Source: Azotobacter salinestris
GTDB taxonomy: Bacteria; Pseudomonadota; Gammaproteobacteria; Pseudomonadales; Pseudomonadaceae
Assembly: GCF_009363155.1 (NCBI RefSeq)
Contig: NZ_CP045302.1
Span: forward strand, 695,001-759,000
DNA: 64,000 nucleotides
Direction: 5' to 3'
Shown: positions 40,033-49,772 of the stretch, piece after piece
How the letters are laid out: every line of letters starts with the position of its first letter
Position numbering within the stretch: the first letter of the stretch is position 1
Notes under the pieces: generated by a model
What the model was told of the DNA's origin: nothing
What the model saw: only the letters and a program-made list of their open reading frames with translations
Databases searched by the model: none
Made by a program: the position numbers and the translations under genes

Positions 40033-42006
40033 TCAGGCTCCTTGTCCAGCAAGGCCCAGGGCCTCGCGCACGCGGGTCTTGACCTTGACCCGATAACGCC
40101 GGTCGCAGGCCGCCAGCACTGCGCCGAAGGCCATCATCAGGCCCCCCAGCCAGATCCAGCGGACGAACGGCTTGATGTGCAGGCGGACCGCCCAGGCGCC
40201 GTTTTCCAGCGGCTCGCCCAGGGCGACGTAGAGGTCGCGGGTGAAGCCGGCGTCGATGCCGGCCTCGGTCATCGGCATCCGCTGCACGGTGTAGAGGCGC
40301 TTCTCCGGCTGCAGCACGGCCACCTCGCGGTCCCCCTCGAAGACGCGGACGCTGGCCCGGTCGGCGACGAAATTGGGACCCTCATGGTGTCGGGTGCCCT
40401 CGAAGACGAAGCGGTAGCCGCCCAGCTCCACGGCATCGCCCGGCGCCATGCGCAGGTCGCGCTCGGCGCTTTCCTGGCTGGTCAGGACGATGCCCAGGGC
40501 GCAGACGGCGATCCCCACATGGGACAGCTGCATGCCCCAGTAGCTCGGCGAAAGGCTGCGCAGCCCCTTGAACAGGCCCTTGTGACGGGTCTTGTCGAGC
40601 AGGTCGCGCGCCCCGGCAAGAACTACCCAAGCCGCCAGAAAGGCGGTCGCCAGCACCGCCCAGGCGAAATCGCCGAGGGCGAAGCCGGCGAGCAGGGCCA
40701 ACGCCGTGCTGGCCAGCAGCACCGGCGCGAGCATGCCGATCAGCCAGCTCAGCGGGGTGTCCCTCCAGCGCACCAGAACGCCGATGGCCAGGCTCAGCAT
40801 CAGGAGGCCCATCAGCGGCAGGAACAGCGCATTGAAGTACGGCGGGCCGACCGACAGCTTGGCGCCGGACAGCGCATCCAGCAGCAGCGGATAGAGGGTG
40901 CCGAGCAGGATGGTCGAGGTCGCCACCACCAGCAGCAGGTTGTTCACCAAAAGCAGGGTCTCCCGCGACCAGAGGGCGAAGCCCACCTGGCTCTTGACCA
41001 CCGGTGCGCGGAGGGCGAACAGGGTCAGCGAGCTGCCGACCACCAGCAGCAGGAAGCCGAGGATGAACACGCCGCGCTCCGGGTCGTTGGCGAAGGCATG
41101 CACCGAGGTCAGCACGCCCGAGCGCACCAGGAAGGTGCCGAGCAGACTCAGGGAAAAGGCGGCGATGGCCAGCAGCACCGTCCAGCTCTTGAATACCCCC
41201 CGCTTCTCGGTCACCGCCAGCGAGTGCAGCAGCGCGGTGCCCACCAGCCAGGGCATGAAGGAGGCGTTCTCCACCGGGTCCCAGAACCACCAGCCGCCCC
41301 AGCCCAGCTCGTAGTAGGCCCACCAGGAGCCGAGCACGATGCCGACGCCGAGGAAGGCCCAGGCGACCAGCGTCCAGGGCCGCGACCAGCGTGCCCAGGC
41401 GGCGTCCAGACGGCCGCCGAGCAGCGCGGCGATGGCGAAGGCGAAGGCCACCGAGAAGCCGACGTAGCCCATGTAGAGCATCGGCGGATGGACGATCAGG
41501 CCGAAGTCCTGGAGCAGCGGGTTGAGGTCGCGACCGTCGACCGGCGCCTGCGGCAGCAGGCGCGAGAAGGGGTTGGAGGTGACGATCAGGAACAGCAGGA
41601 AGCCGACGCTGATCAGCCCCATCACCCCCAGCACGCGGGCCAGCATCTCCTCCGGCAGCTGCCGGGAAAAGATCGACACGGCGAAGGTCCAGGCGGACAG
41701 GATCAGCGCCCAGAGCAGCAACGATCCTTCGTGGGCGCCCCACACGGCGCTGAGCTTGTAGTACCAGGGCAAGGCGCTGTTGGAGTTGCCGGCCACGTAG
41801 GCGACCGAGAAATCGTCGACCAGGAAGGCCTGGGACAGACAGGCAAAGGCGAATAGCAGGAAGGCGAACTGACCCCAGGCGGCCGGCACGGCCAGGCTCA
41901 TCCACAGGCGGTCGCCGCGCCAGGCGCCGATCAGCGGCAAAGTACCCTGCACCAGCGCCAGGCACAGGGCGAGGATCATCCCCAGATGGCCGAGCTCGGG
42001 AATCAT
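40033..42006 (-). CDS. ccmF: Haem lyase subunit CcmF
   Basis: 657-residue integral membrane protein with about 14-15 helices, the core of the cytochrome c haem lyase. The WWD haem-handling motif ([19 protein letters not shown]) and conserved histidines ([21 protein letters not shown]) are present. The start at 42006 overlaps the ccmE stop by 4 bp. Confidence 0.96.
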   Translation of the reverse strand: MIPELGHLGMILALCLALVQGTLPLIGAWRGDRLWMSLAVPAAWGQFAFLLFAFACLSQAFLVDDFSVAYVAGNSNSALPWYYKLSAVWGAHEGSLLLWALILSAWTFAVSIFSRQLPEEMLARVLGVMGLISVGFLLFLIVTSNPFSRLLPQAPVDGRDLNPLLQDFGLIVHPPMLYMGYVGFSVAFAFAIAALLGGRLDAAWARWSRPWTLVAWAFLGVGIVLGSWWAYYELGWGGWWFWDPVENASFMPWLVGTALLHSLAVTEKRGVFKSWTVLLAIAAFSLSLLGTFLVRSGVLTSVHAFANDPERGVFILGFLLLVVGSSLTLFALRAPVVKSQVGFALWSRETLLLVNNLLLVVATSTILLGTLYPLLLDALSGAKLSVGPPYFNALFLPLMGLLMLSLAIGVLVRWRDTPLSWLIGMLAPVLLASTALALLAGFALGDFAWAVLATAFLAAWVVLAGARDLLDKTRHKGLFKGLRSLSPSYWGMQLSHVGIAVCALGIVLTSQESAERDLRMAPGDAVELGGYRFVFEGTRHHEGPNFVADRASVRVFEGDREVAVLQPEKRLYTVQRMPMTEAGIDAGFTRDLYVALGEPLENGAWAVRLHIKPFVRWIWLGGLMMAFGAVLAACDRRYRVKVKTRVREALGLAGQGA

Positions 42007-42470
42007 TGCGTGCCTCCCGGCTTGCCGCCCTCGTAGTGCTTGAGCATGCCGCTCTTCTCCAGCGCCTGGCTGACCTCCGGCGGCATGTAGTTCTCGTCGT
42101 GCTTGGCCAGCACCTCGTCGGCCTGCAGCGTGCCGTCGGCATCCACCCGACCCAGCGCGACGATGCCCTGCCCCTCGCGGAACAGGTCCGGCAGGATGCC
42201 CTGGTAGCGGATGGTCACCGTCTCGGCGCCGTCGGTGACCCGGAAGGACACCGCCAGCGAGTCCGCCTCGCGCTGCACCGAGCCCTGCTCCACCAGGCCA
42301 CCGGCACGGATCCTGGCGCCTTGCGGCGCCTCGCCGGCGGCGATCTGGCTGGGGGTGTAGAACAGGTTGATGTTCTGCTGCAGGGCGGACAGGGCCAGCG
42401 CCACGGCGATGCCCATGCCGGCGAGGATCGCCAGCACGATGAACAGTCGCTTCTTGCGCACAGGATTCAC
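42003..42470 (-). CDS. ccmE: Haem chaperone CcmE
   Basis: 155-residue periplasmic haem chaperone with one N-terminal anchor and an OB fold. The histidine that binds haem covalently is H124 in [10 protein letters not shown]. The start is GTG at 42470, chosen because the family N-terminus [15 protein letters not shown] begins there. It overlaps ccmD by 4 bp. Confidence 0.94.
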   Translation of the reverse strand: MNPVRKKRLFIVLAILAGMGIAVALALSALQQNINLFYTPSQIAAGEAPQGARIRAGGLVEQGSVQREADSLAVSFRVTDGAETVTIRYQGILPDLFREGQGIVALGRVDADGTLQADEVLAKHDENYMPPEVSQALEKSGMLKHYEGGKPGGTQ

Positions 42471-42643
42471 TTCGATTCCTCCCGGCGCAGGCGACGCGCC
42501 TCTTCTTGCAGGTAGCGCCGGCGCGCCAGCAGCGGTCCGGCGACATTGATGACCAGCACCACCAGGCTGATGCCATAGGCCGACCATACATAGAGACCAT
42601 GGTTGCCCATGGCGACGAATTCGGCGAACGAGGAAAAACTCAT
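42467..42643 (-). CDS. ccmD: Haem exporter protein CcmD
   Basis: 58-residue small membrane protein with one helix ([24 protein letters not shown] region) and an arginine-rich cytoplasmic tail, as expected of CcmD, which helps release CcmE carrying haem from CcmABC. It overlaps the stops and starts of ccmC and ccmE by 4 bp each. Confidence 0.92.
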   Translation of the reverse strand: MSFSSFAEFVAMGNHGLYVWSAYGISLVVLVINVAGPLLARRRYLQEEARRLRREESK

Positions 42644-43392
42644 GGCGCCCCCACGAGAGCCTTGATCTCGGATTTGGCCCAGCTGCTGCGCGCCTCGCGC
42701 CTGAGCACCTCGAGGCGCATGCGCATCAGCAGCACGGCGGCGAAGAAGCAGTAGATGCCGAGCACCATGACCAGCATCGGCAGCCACATTTCCATGGGCA
42801 TCGCCGGCTTCTCGGTCAGGGTGAAGGTGGCCGGCTGGTGAAGGGAGTTCCACCACTCGACCGAGTACTTGATGATCGGGATGTTGACCACCCCGACGAC
42901 CGCCAGCACTGCGCAGGCCTTGGCCGCGCTGTCGCGGTTGGCGATCGCCTGGCCGAGGGCGATGATGCCGAAATAGAGGAACAGCAGGATCAGCATCGAG
43001 GTCAGCCGGGCATCCCAGACCCACCAGGTGCCCCAGGTCGGCTTGCCCCAGATGGCGCCGGTGACCAGCGCGATGAAGGTCATCCAGGCGCCGATGGGGG
43101 CGGCGCACTGCAGGGCGATGTCGGCCAGCTTCATGCGCCAGACCAGCCCGACCACCCCGGCCACCGCCAGCAGCACGTAGCAGGACTGGGCGAGGAAGGC
43201 CACCGGCACATGGATGTAGATGATGCGGAAGCTGTTGCCCTGCTGGTAGTCCGGCGGCGCGAAGGCCAGCCCCCAGACCAGGCCGACACCGAGCAGCAGC
43301 GCGGCGGCCACAGCGAACCAGGGCAGCCAGCGGCCGCTGATTTCATAGAACCACTTTGGCGAACCCAGCTTGTGAAACCACGTCCAATTCAT
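42640..43392 (-). CDS. ccmC: Haem transport protein CcmC
   Basis: 250-residue six-helix membrane protein that loads haem onto CcmE. The WWD motif ([22 protein letters not shown]) and flanking histidine ([10 protein letters not shown]) are present. I start at [15 protein letters not shown] (43392), the family N-terminus. An 88-bp gap separates it from ccmB. Confidence 0.95.
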   Translation of the reverse strand: MNWTWFHKLGSPKWFYEISGRWLPWFAVAAALLLGVGLVWGLAFAPPDYQQGNSFRIIYIHVPVAFLAQSCYVLLAVAGVVGLVWRMKLADIALQCAAPIGAWMTFIALVTGAIWGKPTWGTWWVWDARLTSMLILLFLYFGIIALGQAIANRDSAAKACAVLAVVGVVNIPIIKYSVEWWNSLHQPATFTLTEKPAMPMEMWLPMLVMVLGIYCFFAAVLLMRMRLEVLRREARSSWAKSEIKALVGAP

Positions 43393-43480
43393 CGAGACCA
43401 CTCACATTGTCACCAGGCCGGTTGCGACCGGCCCGCTTCGGTCGTTTCGCAATCGCTCTCCGACGCTCCGGACAAGCCTG

Positions 43481-44152
43481 TCACTCGCCGACGCTGATGA
43501 TCAGGCCGGAAGCGACCGCGAAGGGCAGCAGGGTCACGGCCAGTACGGCCAGGCTGGCCAGCCACAGCAGATGGCCAGTCGCAGGCAACCCCTGCAGTGC
43601 CGCCTGCAGCGCCCCGCTGCCGAGAATCAGCACGGGGATGTACAGCGGCAGAATCAGCAGCGGCAACAGCAGGCCGCCACGCTTGAGGCCCACGATCAGC
43701 GCCGCGCCGACGGCGCCGAGCAGGCTCAGGATCGGCGTGCCGAGCAGCAGCGAGAGCAGCAGCACCGGCAGGCAGCGCGCCGGAAGCCCCAGCATCAGGG
43801 CCAGCAGCGGCGCCAGCAGCACGAGCGCCAGCCCGGAGAACAGCCAGTGCGCCAGCACCTTGGCCAGCACCAGCAGCGGCAGCGGATGCGGTGCAACCAC
43901 CCATTGCTCCAGTGATCCGTCCTCGAAGTCGCTGCGGAACAGGCCATCGAGCGACAGCAGTACGGCTAGCAGTGCCGCCACCCAGATCAGCCCGGGCGAG
44001 AGCGTCTGCAAAAGCTGCGACTCGGGCCCCACGGCGAGCGGGAACAGGGCGATGACGATGGCGAAGAACACCAGCGGATTGACCAGTTCGGCCGGCCGAC
44101 GGAACAGCAACCGCGATTCGCGGGCGAGCAGAAGAGTGAACACACTGCTCAT
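43481..44152 (-). CDS. ccmB: Haem exporter membrane subunit CcmB
   Basis: 223-residue membrane subunit of the CcmAB ABC transporter, with about six helices and the family segments [16 protein letters not shown] and [21 protein letters not shown]. It overlaps the ccmA stop by 4 bp. Confidence 0.95.
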   Translation of the reverse strand: MSSVFTLLLARESRLLFRRPAELVNPLVFFAIVIALFPLAVGPESQLLQTLSPGLIWVAALLAVLLSLDGLFRSDFEDGSLEQWVVAPHPLPLLVLAKVLAHWLFSGLALVLLAPLLALMLGLPARCLPVLLLSLLLGTPILSLLGAVGAALIVGLKRGGLLLPLLILPLYIPVLILGSGALQAALQGLPATGHLLWLASLAVLAVTLLPFAVASGLIISVGE

Positions 44153-44784
44153 GCGGCACGCTGCTCCAGATCAAGTTCGCGGAAGGTCGCAGGCCGGACC
44201 TCCATGCTGTGGTGGGTGGTCAGCACCACCATCCCGCCACGCTCGCAGTGGCCGAGCAGATGACGCTCCAGCTGGGCCACACCCTGCCGGTCGAGGGCCG
44301 TAAAGGGCTCGTCGAGAATCCACAGCGGCGGCGCCTCCAGATGCAGACGGGCCAGCGCCACGCGGCGCTGCTGGCCGGCCGACAGGGTATGGCAGGGCAC
44401 GTCCTCGAAGCCGCGCAGGCCAACCGCCGCCAGCGCCGCCCAGATCGCTTCACGGCCGACGGGACGATGCAGGGCGCAGAGCCAGGCCAGGTTCTCCTCG
44501 GCGGTCAGCAACCCCTTGATACCAGGAGCATGGCCGATCCACAGCAGATTGCGCGCCAGTTCGGCGCGCTGGCCGCGCAGGCTGCGTCCCTGCAGGCGCA
44601 CTTCGCCGGCCATGGGCTGCATCAGGCCGGCCAGCAAGCGCAGCAGACTGGTCTTGCCACTGCCGTTGGGACCTACCACCTGCAGCATGTCGCCGGGAGC
44701 CAGTGCCAGGTCGAGCCGCTCGAACAACACGCGCCAGTCCCGCTCGCAGGCGAGCGCCATGGCTTCGAGAAAGGGACTGGTCAC
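44149..44784 (-). CDS. ccmA: Haem exporter ATP-binding subunit CcmA
   Basis: 211-residue ABC ATPase with Walker [10 protein letters not shown], signature [14 protein letters not shown] and Walker [13 protein letters not shown]; it powers release of haem-loaded CcmE. I use the GTG at 44784 ([21 protein letters not shown]), where similarity to Pseudomonas CcmA begins; an in-frame ATG at 44835 would add 17 residues without homology. First gene of the nine-gene ccm operon. Confidence 0.94.
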   Translation of the reverse strand: MTSPFLEAMALACERDWRVLFERLDLALAPGDMLQVVGPNGSGKTSLLRLLAGLMQPMAGEVRLQGRSLRGQRAELARNLLWIGHAPGIKGLLTAEENLAWLCALHRPVGREAIWAALAAVGLRGFEDVPCHTLSAGQQRRVALARLHLEAPPLWILDEPFTALDRQGVAQLERHLLGHCERGGMVVLTTHHSMEVRPATFRELDLEQRAA

Positions 44785-44946
44785 AATAGGCTTACCATCG
44801 ACCTCAACACGGCAATACCGGCCTGAGCGCGGCATGCGTCAATCCGGGCGGGCCCGCATTATACATGCCGGCCTCGCCGGCTGGAGAGGCTATTTTCGGT
44901 CGACCCATACCCCACACCGGCAGCCCTCCGGGAGCAGGATCCCAGT

Positions 44947-45467
44947 GGCTGTTATTAGCCCGATCATTGCTTGATCAGCCTGGTGCTGCCAGGGCCTTGA
45001 TAGCGGCCGGCAACATCAGGCAAACAAAGGAAATAAAGTGAAGCCCTGCCAGCGTCGAGGCCGGGCGCTTTCGCCTGCCGAGCGGCTGACTCGCCGTCAT
45101 AGCCTTGGTCAACGAAGGCGATGCGCAGCGATTCACTCGTCACCTTCTGCACCTGCTTGGCGTTTGGCTCCGTCATGGCACGGTCCGTGCCCCCGCTTTC
45201 CGGCGTCGGCTGCAGAATGCGACTGTCAAATCATGCGGCATCTGCCGCCAGAGCAGGCCACCACGGGCGATGTAGCACAAGACACTGAATGCCTCACGCA
45301 GGCTCTGGATGCGACGGGCTCAAGATTCAGGCATCAGTGCCAGCCTGGGTGCCACGAAGGCCCATTCCTCATCACTGATATCGGTGGAATAGGGATTTCG
45401 GGCGCAGAGCCGAGGATTGATTCTTGCCAAACAATACCTCAAAGACTAAGTTAACGTTATCTCAGCC
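44947..45467 (-). pseudogene. Decayed IS5-type element, left copy
   Basis: On the minus strand the start of an IS5-family transposase can be read (NPYSTDISDEEWAFVAPRLALM near 45390-45320) and then meets a stop codon; further on come LREAFSVLCYIARGGLLWRQMPHDL and, in another frame, SLRIAFVDQGYDGESAARQAKA. Frame breaks and internal loss make it non-functional. The outer end reads GGCTGTTATTAG, the inner end has a related, weaker GGCTGAGATAA. The largest open piece is 44964-45176. Confidence 0.7.
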
Positions 45468-46007
45468 ATCCCTAAATGACGCTGAACTTGCCGAAGCGTG
45501 GTTTCACCTAACCCCCGCCCGCTCTGGGCCGGCTTCAGTGGCAAGCAGCAAGAAGATGACAGTGACAGATTCAGCTTTGTAATCAGCTTTGATTTGCGTA
45601 GATAGCACGATCTCTGCACCAAGAAAGGGGGGCTATGCTTCCCACAATCCTACAGGGCTGAACACAAGGAAAGCCGATGCGTCAACCTTGCACTCCTCAA
45701 GCACTTTACCAAGGCAGTAAATGACGACCAGGCGGCGTGAAACTACTACTCCAGTAATCGTCCTGGAAAAACTCGCGCGACGACCTGAGTATGCATGACG
45801 CCGCATTGCTTGCCCGGCGTCCTCGTTTGGCCGTCGCCTATGGCCATACTCAGCCACTCAGCCACTCAGCCACTCAGCCACTCAGCCACTCAGCCACTCA
45901 GCTTCATGACATATCAGCGCGACCAAAATAGATCGGCAACGAAGCCGGTTTTTATCTTGGCATGATCAGTTTTCTTCAGCTCCCATCAAAAACGGAGGGG
46001 TTTCCTA
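45468..46007. other. Gene-poor leader of the isoamylase
   Basis: 540 bp with lower GC than the surroundings. It holds the 8-bp repeat tract described separately and no gene I can support; a 74-codon minus-strand frame (45633-45857) has no recognisable features. No clear promoter hexamers are visible. GGAGGGG at 45994-46000 is the ribosome-binding sequence of the next gene. Confidence 0.6.
45848..45902 (+). repeat. Octanucleotide tandem repeat (ACTCAGCC, nearly 7 copies)
   Basis: Six perfect copies of ACTCAGCC followed by a partial seventh (ACTCAGC), 55 bp in all, ending about 105 bp upstream of the isoamylase start. Being outside the gene, length change could alter promoter spacing rather than reading frame. 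Confidence 0.95.
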
Positions 46008-48437
46008 GTGTCTCTTGTCTTTTTAGGTAGTTGCTTCGGTACTGACCTTACCACGCGCGTCGCATCCTACCTTGACAGACTTGGACATACCTCGCACAAG
46101 GTTTCCGTTGAAAAGGATATTTCTCCGCAAGTACTCATTAACAGCTTGTTTCTGGCTGCCTTGCTGTCGTTTGCGCCGATACCGGAGGCACAGGCCGCGA
46201 TCAATAGCCAGGATCTCGGCGCGAGATACGACACCACGCTGGAGAACATCTCTTTCCGGGTATATTCCTCGCGCGCCACGCGGGTCGAGGTGTGGATCTA
46301 CGGCCAGGGTTCCGGCGTCGAGGAGTCGGCACGCTACGTGATGACCAGGGATGACGCCACCGGTGTCTGGTCGCAGATGGTCTCGGTGTCCGACCTCAGA
46401 AATACCTACGGGCTCACCGGTACGGTCCACTACGGCTATCGTGCCTGGGGGCCGAACTGGCCCTACGAAGACGGCTGGATCAAGGGCAGCGAGACCGGCT
46501 TCATTGCGGACGTCGATGCTGCTGGTAATCGCTTCAATCCGAACAAGCTGCTGTTGGACCCCTACGCGCTCGAGATCAGCCAGGACCCGCTCAGCGGAAC
46601 ATGCACCGACGGCATGATCTATGCCAGCGGCGCGCTGGACCGCACCAGGGACAGCGGCGTCTGCGCCAGCAAGGGCATCGTGCTGGCGCCGGACACCGAG
46701 TCGGTCGGCGTCAAACCTTCGCGTGCGCTGAAGGACGAGGTGATCTACGAGGTGCATGTGCGCGGCCTCACCATGAACGACACCAGCCTCCCGGAGACCT
46801 TGCGCGGGACCTACGCCGGCGCCGCGACCAAGGCCGGCTATCTGGCGGACCTCGGCATCACCGCGGTCGAGCTCCTGCCCGTGCAGGAGCCGCAGAACGA
46901 CACCAACGATGTGGACCCGAACTCCGCCGAAGGCGACAACTATTGGGGCTACGCGACACTGAACTACTTCGCACCGGACCGTCGCTATGCGTCGGATAAA
47001 TCGCCCGGCGGCCCCACGCGGGAGTGGAAGGCGATGGTGAAGGCCTTCCACGACGCTGGCATCAAGGTCTATATGGATGTGGTCTACAACCATACGGGCG
47101 AGGGTGCACCCTGGGCCAATAGCGATGGCCAGACCGTCTACAACCTCCTGTCATGGCGAGGCCTCGACAATCCGACCTACTACTCGCTCACCAGCGACCT
47201 GCAGTCCCCATGGGACAATACCGGTATGGGCGGCAACTACAACACACGCAATGCCGTCGCGCAGAATCTGATCATCGATTCGCTGGCCTACTGGCGCGAC
47301 ACCCTCGGTGTGGATGGCTTCCGCTTCGACCTGGCCTCGGTGCTCGGCAACAGCTGCGAGCATGGTTGCTTCAATTTCGACAGGACGGACTCGGGCAACG
47401 CCCTCAACCGCATTGTCGCCGAGCTGCCGCCGCGGCCGGCAGAAGGGGGGGCGGGCATCGACCTGATTGCCGAGCCCTGGGCGTTCGGTGACAACGCTTA
47501 CCAGGTCGGGGACTTCCCATCGGGCTGGGCCGAATGGAACGGCATCTTCCGCGACCGGCTGCGCAGGAAGCAGAACAATCCAGAGGTCGACGTGATCACC
47601 ACAGCCGAACTCTCCCATCGCTTTGCCGGATCGCCGGATCTTTACGGTGACGACGGCCGCAGCCCCGGACACTCGATCAATTATCTGGTTTCGCACGATG
47701 GCTTCACGCTGAATGACCTGTATGCCTACAACACCAAGGAGAACGACCAGCTCTGGCCGTACGGGCCGTCCGACGGCGGCGACGATCACAATAACAGCTG
47801 GAATCAGGGCGGTGACAGGGCGGAACAACGGAAAGCGGCACGCACCGGTCTCGCCCTCCTGATGCTGAGCGCCGGCGTACCGATGTTCACCGGCGGTGAT
47901 GAAGTCCTGCGCACGCAGTTCGGTAACAACAACACCCATAACCTGGACTCGACTGCCAACTGGCTGAGCTGGGCCCGCGATACCAACGAAGAAACCGATC
48001 ACGAGGCCTTCACCCGCCGCCTGATCGGTTTCCGCAAGGCGCATCCGGCGCTGCGCCCGGCACACTTCTATTCGGAGGCGGACCACAACGACAACGGGAT
48101 GGAGCAGCTGCGCTGGTTCAAGCCTGACGGTGTACAGGCCGACAGCACCTATCTCTACAATCCGGACAACCATGTCATTGCCTGGCGCATCGACGGCACG
48201 GAGTTCGGTGATCCTGCAAACGCGATCTACATCGCCCACAACGGCGGGTCGAGCGATGTGAACCTCACACTGCCATGGCCCGGCTCCGGCAAGAGCTGGT
48301 ACCACGCTACCGACACTGCCACCTGGAGCGAGGGGCCTGACACTGTCGCCAACCCCGGTGCCGAGGGCTTCATCGGCAGCGAGAATGCGGTGTATAGGCT
48401 GGAAGCACGCTCGGTATTGTTATTGATCGCCAAGTGA
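46008..48437 (+). CDS. iam: Secreted isoamylase (glycogen 6-glucanohydrolase), GH13
   Basis: Debranching enzyme that hydrolyses alpha-1,6 links of glycogen and amylopectin; close along its length to the isoamylase of Pseudomonas amyloderamosa. A CBM48-like N-terminal domain (ISFRVYSSRATRVEVWIY) precedes the GH13 barrel, with DVVYNHT, nucleophile D441 (GFRFDLASV), acid E489 (LIAEPW) and D564 (VSHDG). The C-terminal beta domain ends LLLIAK as in relatives. A hydrophobic segment ending in AQA-AINS looks like the signal peptide. The GTG start at 46008 has a good GGAGGGG 7 bases before it but leaves an unusually long N-region of about 45 residues. Confidence 0.92.
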   Translation: MSLVFLGSCFGTDLTTRVASYLDRLGHTSHKVSVEKDISPQVLINSLFLAALLSFAPIPEAQAAINSQDLGARYDTTLENISFRVYSSRATRVEVWIYGQGSGVEESARYVMTRDDATGVWSQMVSVSDLRNTYGLTGTVHYGYRAWGPNWPYEDGWIKGSETGFIADVDAAGNRFNPNKLLLDPYALEISQDPLSGTCTDGMIYASGALDRTRDSGVCASKGIVLAPDTESVGVKPSRALKDEVIYEVHVRGLTMNDTSLPETLRGTYAGAATKAGYLADLGITAVELLPVQEPQNDTNDVDPNSAEGDNYWGYATLNYFAPDRRYASDKSPGGPTREWKAMVKAFHDAGIKVYMDVVYNHTGEGAPWANSDGQTVYNLLSWRGLDNPTYYSLTSDLQSPWDNTGMGGNYNTRNAVAQNLIIDSLAYWRDTLGVDGFRFDLASVLGNSCEHGCFNFDRTDSGNALNRIVAELPPRPAEGGAGIDLIAEPWAFGDNAYQVGDFPSGWAEWNGIFRDRLRRKQNNPEVDVITTAELSHRFAGSPDLYGDDGRSPGHSINYLVSHDGFTLNDLYAYNTKENDQLWPYGPSDGGDDHNNSWNQGGDRAEQRKAARTGLALLMLSAGVPMFTGGDEVLRTQFGNNNTHNLDSTANWLSWARDTNEETDHEAFTRRLIGFRKAHPALRPAHFYSEADHNDNGMEQLRWFKPDGVQADSTYLYNPDNHVIAWRIDGTEFGDPANAIYIAHNGGSSDVNLTLPWPGSGKSWYHATDTATWSEGPDTVANPGAEGFIGSENAVYRLEARSVLLLIAK

Positions 48438-48491
48438 GCTTGAAACTCGGCCCGAAATCGCGGTACGCATCCAAGATACCTGTTATTATTA

Positions 48492-49585
48492 AGGTGGCCC
48501 TTAAATAGACGTCTAGTTAGACTTCAGGCATGGAAAAGATCGACGCCCGCAAACTGACCGCAGAGAGTCGCAAGCTGCTTCGCCAGATAGTGATTCGCCT
48601 GCGCCAGCAGTCCAACATGAAAGTCGAGGAGTTGGCCTCGGTCACCGGTGTGCATCCGACCACCATCAAGACTTGGCTGACCCGTGCCAACCGCGAGGGC
48701 GCGCAAGCCCTGGAGGAAAAGCGTCGGGGGCGCCCGGCGGGCGCCTGCCGCAAGCTGACGCCGGCCGACGAGCAGTGGCTGCGCGAGCAAATCGTCGAGC
48801 AACCCCCGCAGCAGCTGCAGTTGCCGTTTGCCCTATGGACGCGCCCGGCCATCAAGGCGCTGGCCAGGGAACGCCTCGGGATCGAGCTGCAGGACCGGTT
48901 GATCGGCAAGTATCTCAAGCGCTGGGGGTTTACGCCTCAGCGTCCCGTGAAGCGGGCGCAGGAGCAGCGGCCGGAGGACATCGAGCGCTGGCTGAAGCAG
49001 ACCTACCCCCAGGTCAAGGCGCGCGCCGCTGCCGAAGGAGCGGTGATTCACTGGGGGGACGAAACCGCAGTCAAGGAGGATGCGAACTGGATACGCGGCT
49101 ACGCCCCCAGGGGCCAGACGCCAGTGCTGGCGACGCCCACTCGCTGGCACAAGCTGTCGATGATCTCCGCAATTTCGCCCCGTGGCGAGGTGGCCTTCCA
49201 GATCGTCGAAGGCAGTATCAACGCGCTGCGTTTCATCGACTTCCTGAGCCGCCTCGTTGAAGGGACACCGCAGAAGATCTTCCTGGTGGTCGATAACCTG
49301 CGCGTCCACCATGCCAAGGTGGTCAGCGAGTGGCTCAGTGACAAGCAGGACAGGATCGAACTGGTGTTCCTACCACCCTATGCGCCCGAGTCCAATCCCG
49401 ACGAGTACCTGAATCGGGATTTCAAGACGGCGCTGCGCAGCGGCCCGGTCAGCCATGACAAGGCCAGCCTGCTGGACAAGGCGATGGCTTTCATGAACAC
49501 ACTCGGCAGCTTGCCCGACAAGGTCATGGCCTATTTCCAGCATCCTGCAGCACGCTATGCCATGGCGTGAATTTAAGGGCCTGAT
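48492..49585 (+). mobile_element. IS630-family insertion sequence, about 1094 bp
   Basis: Inverted ends share GGCCCTTAAAT (48496-48506 and 49571-49581). The ends are set by flanking TA dinucleotides at 48490-48491 and 49586-49587, the target duplication expected of IS630. One intact transposase gene fills the element. It appears to sit in the left end of the IS5-type remnant that continues at 49592. Confidence 0.85.
48530..49570 (+). CDS. IS630-family transposase
   Basis: 346-residue transposase with an N-terminal helix-turn-helix (KVEELASVTGVHPTTIKTWL), a winged-helix region, and the DDE domain: first aspartate in HWGDETAV, second in LVVDNLRVHHAK, and glutamate in YAPESNPDEYLNRDFK. The reading frame is intact, so it may be active. 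Confidence 0.95.
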   Translation: MEKIDARKLTAESRKLLRQIVIRLRQQSNMKVEELASVTGVHPTTIKTWLTRANREGAQALEEKRRGRPAGACRKLTPADEQWLREQIVEQPPQQLQLPFALWTRPAIKALARERLGIELQDRLIGKYLKRWGFTPQRPVKRAQEQRPEDIERWLKQTYPQVKARAAAEGAVIHWGDETAVKEDANWIRGYAPRGQTPVLATPTRWHKLSMISAISPRGEVAFQIVEGSINALRFIDFLSRLVEGTPQKIFLVVDNLRVHHAKVVSEWLSDKQDRIELVFLPPYAPESNPDEYLNRDFKTALRSGPVSHDKASLLDKAMAFMNTLGSLPDKVMAYFQHPAARYAMA

Positions 49586-49591
49586 TAATAA

Positions 49592-49772
49592 CCACCGCCT
49601 TGGTGATCGTTTGTCCCCATGCGAACGATCACCCGGAAGCCTATCCCACCGATATCCTCAATGAGGAATGAGCCTTCGCGGCCCCTTTCTGGCACTGATG
49701 CCCAAATCCTCCACCCATCGCATCCACAGCAGCACCAGACTGATTAAATAATAATCGGATTAACAACAGCCT
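49592..49772 (+). pseudogene. Decayed IS5-type element, right copy
   Basis: On the plus strand PYPTDILNEE meets a stop, then AFAAP, a frame shift, and LALMPKSSTHRIHS run straight into STRLIK. The same ending, STRLIKQ, closes the left copy, and about 45 bp at the outer ends of both (GCAGCACCAG..CTGAT..AATAACAGCC pattern) agree at most positions. It is an internally deleted relative lying in opposite orientation to the left copy. Confidence 0.65.

Noticed and set aside
45633-45857. A 74-codon minus-strand frame before the isoamylase
   Set aside because: It begins at the edge of the tandem repeat, has no ribosome-binding site and no familiar motif.
45848-45902. Tandem repeats considered as a CRISPR array
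   Set aside because: Units are 8 bp with no spacers between them.
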